Below are positions 5,909-8,541 of a stretch of DNA of 8,541 nt, piece by piece (the stretch's first letter is position 1; every line of letters begins with the position of its first letter). Source of the DNA: Prochlorococcus marinus str. MIT 9215 (GTDB lineage: Bacteria; Cyanobacteriota; Cyanobacteriia; PCC-6307; Cyanobiaceae). The stretch is taken from the NCBI GenBank assembly GCA_949486985.1, contig CATBLW010000072.1:1-8541 (forward strand), given 5' to 3'. The position numbers and the translations under genes were made by a program. The notes below the pieces were generated by a model. The model saw only the letters and a program-made list of their open reading frames with translations. It did not search any database and had not been told where the DNA came from.

Positions 5909-7087
5909 CTAGGAATCGATCCAGTCGAGCTCTGTGCAATTACGAGCGGCTAAGCGAGTCAAGGCTTCTTCGCGATCTCGACAGGTTTCAAGTTCAACAA
6001 GGGCACGTTTCCCTTCTTGATGACATAGACGTTGATGTTTTAAGGCTTGTTCGAGTGTCGTGTTCTCTCCATAAGCAACAAGTGTTGCCTTTATAAGTTC
6101 TGGTTCAGGAGGAGCCGCTGATAGCAATTCACGAATGTCGTCGACAGCAAAGCTGAATCCCAAACCTGCTGCGGAATTTGCTTTGGCTCCGCATCGGGCA
6201 ACAAGCCCGTCATAGCGGCCACCTCGAGCGATCACCATAGGAGCGGCAGTCGCTTGGCATACCAACTGAAAAACGAGCCCTGTGTACAGCTCAAAGTGTG
6301 GTTGAAAAGTTGGATCAAGTTGCAGGTTGATGCCTTGAGACGTAGCAAGCGGCTCCAATTGTTCAAAAAGTCTTTGTAGATTATTTAATACATCATGTTG
6401 GCCAAAGACCTCGCGCAAAGTCTCAAGAATGACCAATGGTATGCCTCGACAGTTGATTAACTTGATTAAACGATCGTGCTGCTTCTCTGATAGCTCAAGT
6501 TCATCAAGTGCCAAGCGGTTGTAATCAACCAAAGCCTTTCGAATAGCATCACGCTGATTGTCTTGATATGGAGACAAGATCAAGTCCATCAAAGCTGTAT
6601 GCCCCATCAACAGCTGAGGTTTGTGGTTTTCACAAAGTTCGAGCGTCTCCGCAGAAGCAACAAGTAAAGACAACAACTCCATCTCTGCGCTGATCTCTCG
6701 GATGCCAAACAGCTCAACTCCACTCTGTAGTTTTTCTTCGATGCCGAGACTGCCCTCATCAGTTGGTCGACTTTCAAAAACGGTCCCTGATGCAAAAAGT
6801 CTCAAGGGTCTAGGTCTATTTGCAAGTCGAGTGCAGGCAGCGCGGGCAATCGATGCTGTCATCTCAGGTCTTAAGCCAAGGGGATCATCGGCTACTAACC
6901 GCACAATGTCCTGACTGGCGATCGCCCCTCCTGCTTTCAAGGTGTCCAGCCGCTCCACTCTTGGAGGCGAAACCTCGTCGTACCCCCACTGTCGATAGGT
7001 ATCTGCAAGCCTCTGGCTGATTTTGTGGTTACGTTCGACCTGTTGAGGGTTCAGATCGCGTGCGCCCGCTGCAGGTTGCAGGGCCAT
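5909..7087 (-). CDS. hisZ: ATP phosphoribosyltransferase regulatory subunit HisZ
   Basis: HisZ is a catalytically inactive paralogue of histidyl-tRNA synthetase. It combines with short-form HisG to make active, histidine-regulated ATP phosphoribosyltransferase, the first step of histidine synthesis. The class II synthetase fold is seen in 'GLRPEMTASIAR' (71-82), 'LRLFASGTVFES' (95-106), 'ARGGRYDGL' (287-295) and 'AAGLGFSFAVDDI' (306-318). At 392 residues it fits HisZ of cyanobacteria; the C-terminal tail (about 334-392) is short compared with the anticodon domain of a true HisRS. I chose the ATG at 7087 because 'MALQPAAGARDLNP' matches family starts. The frame stays open to 7219, but that would add 44 unlike residues and overlap the phosphatase. 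It starts 22 bases after the phosphatase stop. hisG must lie elsewhere. A wrongly assigned HisRS is possible but unlikely. Confidence 0.93.
   Translation of the reverse strand: MALQPAAGARDLNPQQVERNHKISQRLADTYRQWGYDEVSPPRVERLDTLKAGGAIASQDIVRLVADDPLGLRPEMTASIARAACTRLANRPRPLRLFASGTVFESRPTDEGSLGIEEKLQSGVELFGIREISAEMELLSLLVASAETLELCENHKPQLLMGHTALMDLILSPYQDNQRDAIRKALVDYNRLALDELELSEKQHDRLIKLINCRGIPLVILETLREVFGQHDVLNNLQRLFEQLEPLATSQGINLQLDPTFQPHFELYTGLVFQLVCQATAAPMVIARGGRYDGLVARCGAKANSAAGLGFSFAVDDIRELLSAAPPEPELIKATLVAYGENTTLEQALKHQRLCHQEGKRALVELETCRDREEALTRLAARNCTELDWIDS
6918..6925. repeat. HIP1 octamer (GCGATCGC)
   Basis: The highly iterated palindrome of many cyanobacterial genomes, here in the GGCGATCGCC context (6917-6926) inside hisZ. 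I saw only this copy in the window, so it is weak evidence and consistent with a genome where HIP1 is not abundant. Confidence 0.5.
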
Positions 7088-7109
7088 CCCGGATTTACTC
7101 AGAGTGCAT

Positions 7110-7997
7110 TCAGGATCCCATGGCCGTGATTTCACTGGCTCCAAATCCGCCCGGTTCAAGTGGTTTGATCTTGCCGAGTTCTTCAACAAGGACTGTATGC
7201 AGACCTGGCGCACTGGCAAGAACCTTGCCGCTTTCTAGAGCGAAGCAATCACCGCGATAATCACTAACAATGCCTCCAGCAAGTTCCACCAGGGCTGTTC
7301 CAGCTGCGAGGTCCCAAGGTGAAAGTCCCCTTTCCCAGTAACCATCAAGACGTCCAGCCGCCACAAAAGCGAGATCAACTGCTGCTGCACCACCACGCCT
7401 TACCCCTCGTGTTCTGTGTGTCATCCAACAGAATTCGGCGTAGTTGTTATCAAGTCGCGTTTGCCTGTCATAGGCAAAGCCTGTAACAAGCAAGGAGTCA
7501 ACAAGCTTCGTGCAGCCCGACACTTGAATGGCCTTTTCGTTGCAAAAAGCTCCTAAGCCTGGAACAGCCCAGTAGGTCTCATTAAGGAATGGTACGGCGA
7601 TAGCTCCAAGTATGGGTTGGTTATTCCATGTCAGGCCAATGGAAGTGGCGAAAAATGGATAGCCGTGAGCAAAGTTGGTTGTTCCATCAAGAGGATCAAC
7701 ACACCATCTCAGTGATTGATCTCCGCCTATCGATCCGCTCTCTTCTGCCAAAACAGCCAGATCTGGCGTTTGTTGTTCCAAAAGCTCGAGGACTAGCTTC
7801 TCCACTGCAAGATCGGCGTTGGTCACCAGATCACCAACCCGACCTTTGTTCTCGATCGTGTCCAAAGCCCCGTAATGCTGCATCAAAAGCTCTCCACCTT
7901 TTTGGGCAGAATTGCGTGCTACTTCGCCAAAGTGCTTGAGATCATTCGCTTCTAGGCCTGCCTGCTGGGCAACCAGGGAACATTTCAGTGTCGCCAT
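7110..7997 (-). CDS. Inositol-monophosphatase-family phosphatase (SuhB/HisN-like)
   Basis: This is a metal-dependent phosphatase of the IMPase/FIG superfamily, 295 residues including an N-terminal extension of about 20. Metal ligands are present: E85 in 'LAEESG' (83-88), D101 and D104 in 'DPLDGTTNFAHG' (101-112), and D229 in 'SPWDLAAGTALVELAGG' (226-242), matching E70, D90, D93 and D220 of human IMPase. K51 and 'DLVTNAD' (56-62) fit the lithium-sensitive family. Substrate cannot be read from sequence: inositol phosphates are one choice, but hisZ starts only 22 bases downstream, and some members (HisN of actinobacteria, HISN7 of plants) are histidinol-phosphate phosphatases. Its ATG lies three bases after the stop of a 53-codon frame, suggesting coupled translation; there is no clear Shine-Dalgarno site. 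Confidence 0.92.
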   Translation of the reverse strand: MATLKCSLVAQQAGLEANDLKHFGEVARNSAQKGGELLMQHYGALDTIENKGRVGDLVTNADLAVEKLVLELLEQQTPDLAVLAEESGSIGGDQSLRWCVDPLDGTTNFAHGYPFFATSIGLTWNNQPILGAIAVPFLNETYWAVPGLGAFCNEKAIQVSGCTKLVDSLLVTGFAYDRQTRLDNNYAEFCWMTHRTRGVRRGGAAAVDLAFVAAGRLDGYWERGLSPWDLAAGTALVELAGGIVSDYRGDCFALESGKVLASAPGLHTVLVEELGKIKPLEPGGFGASEITAMGS

Positions 7998-8000
7998 AAG

Positions 8001-8162
8001 TCAGTACTCATTCATGCAGGACTCATTCATGGGCATGCCAGGTAGAAACTTTTTGCTTGTGCGATCGAAAAGACTCCCAAGCTGGATTTCATAAACCTGA
8101 TCTTCATTTTTTGATTCCGCTTGGAGTGGTCCAAAGGGTTTTGCGACAAAAGTTAAGTCCAT
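8001..8162 (-). CDS. Small hypothetical protein, possibly the 3' half of a frameshifted gene
   Basis: I do not recognise this family. The frame gives 53 residues, 'MDLTFVAKPFGPLQAES' to '...NESCMNEY', polar and mixed in charge, with no membrane segment or cysteine motif. Its composition looks like a piece of a globular protein. It ends TGA, three bases before the phosphatase ATG, which is the spacing of coupled genes. The ATG lies inside the longer upstream frame (8104-8340), whose last 19 residues, rich in W, C and basic residues, look out of frame. Joining the two frames by skipping one base near 8155 would give a protein of about 112 residues. An AAGGA only two bases before the ATG is too close for a good ribosome site. 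It may therefore be a real small gene or the tail of a broken one. Confidence 0.4.
   Translation of the reverse strand: MDLTFVAKPFGPLQAESKNEDQVYEIQLGSLFDRTSKKFLPGMPMNESCMNEY
8006..8035. repeat. 15-bp imperfect tandem duplication
   Basis: Two adjacent 15-base units (8006-8020 and 8021-8035) share their first 11 bases, ACTCATTCATG. On the minus strand they encode 'MNESC-MNEY' at the end of the 53-residue frame. This looks like a slippage duplication just before the phosphatase start. Confidence 0.6.
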
Positions 8163-8340
8163 CGTCCTTGGCTTGCATCTCTTTCGAAGGCACCAAGGCT
8201 TCTTTTGGGTCCAACTTGCCTAACAAACCCCTTACGGCAGAAGCCAAAGGAGAACCGTTGCGAAAGGGAAAGGGCAGTTCCTCTCCTTGCATTTTCAAAC
8301 TGCACAGAATGTTTTCAGCATCTGGCACCTCGTCGGACAT
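8104..8340 (-). CDS. Hypothetical protein, possibly the 5' part of a frameshifted gene
   Basis: I do not recognise this protein. From ATG 8340 it has 78 residues beginning 'MSDEVPDAENILCSLKM', with 'GEELPFPFRNGSPLASAVRGLLGKL' spanning about residues 19-43. There is no signal peptide or membrane segment. A GTG at 8400 could extend it by 20 residues; neither start has a strong ribosome site. The first 58 or so residues look protein-like; the end ('FCRKTLWTTPSGIKK') does not. The plausible continuation lies in the +1 frame, ending at 8001. It may be a small gene overlapping the next by 59 bases, one gene disrupted by an indel, or a sequencing error. It reads away from the tRNA-Ser and would be first in the operon with the phosphatase and hisZ. 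Confidence 0.4.
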   Translation of the reverse strand: MSDEVPDAENILCSLKMQGEELPFPFRNGSPLASAVRGLLGKLDPKEALVPSKEMQAKDDGLNFCRKTLWTTPSGIKK

Positions 8341-8392
8341 TGTGCTGTTGCACTGCCGCAGTCGATTGTAATTCTGTGCAGAGGCGTGCTCA

Positions 8393-8420
8393 TTGTTCAC
8401 TGTGAGCGCCCTGCTAGATT
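8393..8420 (+). promoter_or_regulatory. Possible promoter of tRNA-Ser
   Basis: TGC followed by TAGATT (-10 at 8415-8420, 4 of 6, extended by TGn at 8412-8414) is preceded by TTGTTC (8393-8398) after 16 bases, a poor -35. Transcription would begin near 8427, about 16 bases before the tRNA, a normal distance. The rest of 8341-8442 shows nothing else I can support. Confidence 0.35.
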
Positions 8421-8442
8421 CGCACGCGCCTCACAAGTCGCT

Positions 8443-8529
8443 GGAGAGGTGGCCGAGTGGTCGAAGGCGCAGCACTGGAAATGCTGTATAGGGGCAACTC
8501 TATCGTGGGTTCGAATCCCACCCTCTCCG
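8443..8529 (+). tRNA. tRNA-Ser (anticodon GGA)
   Basis: A complete class II tRNA that reads UCC/UCU serine codons. The acceptor stem GGAGAGG (8443-8449) pairs with CCTCTCC (8522-8528), followed by discriminator G at 8529, as expected for serine. The anticodon stem CAGCA/TGCTG (8470-8474, 8482-8486) encloses the loop CTGGAAA with GGA at 8477-8479. The long variable arm ATAGGG-GCAA-CTCTAT forms a six-pair stem with a tetraloop, diagnostic of serine/leucine-type tRNAs. The T arm is GTGGG-TTCGAAT-CCCAC. The 3' CCA is not encoded, as is common in cyanobacteria. It is the only plus-strand gene in the window. Confidence 0.97.
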
Positions 8530-8541
8530 TTCTATACACCC

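Noticed and set aside
5883..5939. Start of the ferredoxin at 5939
   Set aside because: Family members begin at the 'MPHSIV' methionine (5882), and the longer form would overlap hisZ.
7088..7219. N-terminal extension of hisZ to an ATG at 7219
   Set aside because: It would overlap the phosphatase by 110 bases, and the added 44 residues do not resemble HisZ; the ATG at 7087 gives the normal family start.
7628..7939. A 103-codon plus-strand open frame
   Set aside because: It is antisense to the phosphatase active-site region and has low-complexity composition typical of antisense frames.
8057..8371. A 104-codon plus-strand open frame opposite the unrecognised region
   Set aside because: No ribosome site, no recognisable motif, and the minus-strand frames fit the spacing to the phosphatase better. 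It cannot be fully excluded because the minus-strand gene is itself uncertain.
1..8541. CRISPR array, insertion sequence, prophage or defence system
   Set aside because: No spaced direct repeats, transposase or integrase motifs, or terminal inverted repeats were seen. The tRNA-Ser could serve as an integration site, but no island borders it within the window.

Overview
The window looks like a piece of a marine picocyanobacterial chromosome (Synechococcus or a ggpS-carrying Prochlorococcus). This is inferred from four things: a glucosylglycerol-phosphate synthase gene, the cyanobacterial form of a bacterial-type ferredoxin with the 'PHSIVTDVCEG' N-terminus, a HisZ-type histidine biosynthesis gene, and moderate G+C with very short intergenic gaps and weak Shine-Dalgarno sites. 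No strain can be named from sequence reading alone.

All protein genes read on the minus strand, so transcription runs from high to low coordinates. The only plus-strand gene is a tRNA-Ser(GGA) at 8443-8529. From right to left: an unrecognised region (8001-8340) holding two overlapping small reading frames that may be one frameshifted gene; an inositol-monophosphatase-family phosphatase (7110-7997); hisZ (5909-7087); a two-cluster ferredoxin (5646-5882); htpG (3658-5568); rpmB (3355-3591); an exported PrxQ/BCP-type peroxiredoxin (2775-3323); ggpS (1176-2681); and a sugar ABC-transporter binding protein resembling GgtB (1-1179), whose C-terminus lies beyond the left edge.

Functionally there are three blocks. 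(i) ggpS and ggtB overlap by an ATGA and pair synthesis of the compatible solute glucosylglycerol with its retrieval from outside; a 12-bp perfect palindrome lies upstream of ggpS and may be an operator. (ii) htpG, rpmB and the peroxiredoxin form a housekeeping and stress block; a likely Rho-independent terminator overlaps the htpG stop codon. (iii) The small frames, phosphatase, hisZ and ferredoxin are packed with gaps of 3-26 bases and look like one operon. The phosphatase next to hisZ is a candidate for the histidinol-phosphate phosphatase step.

Most of the window is ordinary core genome. The least explained part is 8001-8340. I found no mobile element, CRISPR array or evident novel defence or biosynthetic system. 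No stretch over 300 bases is clearly gene-free; 8341-8442 holds no convincing gene, only a possible tRNA promoter.
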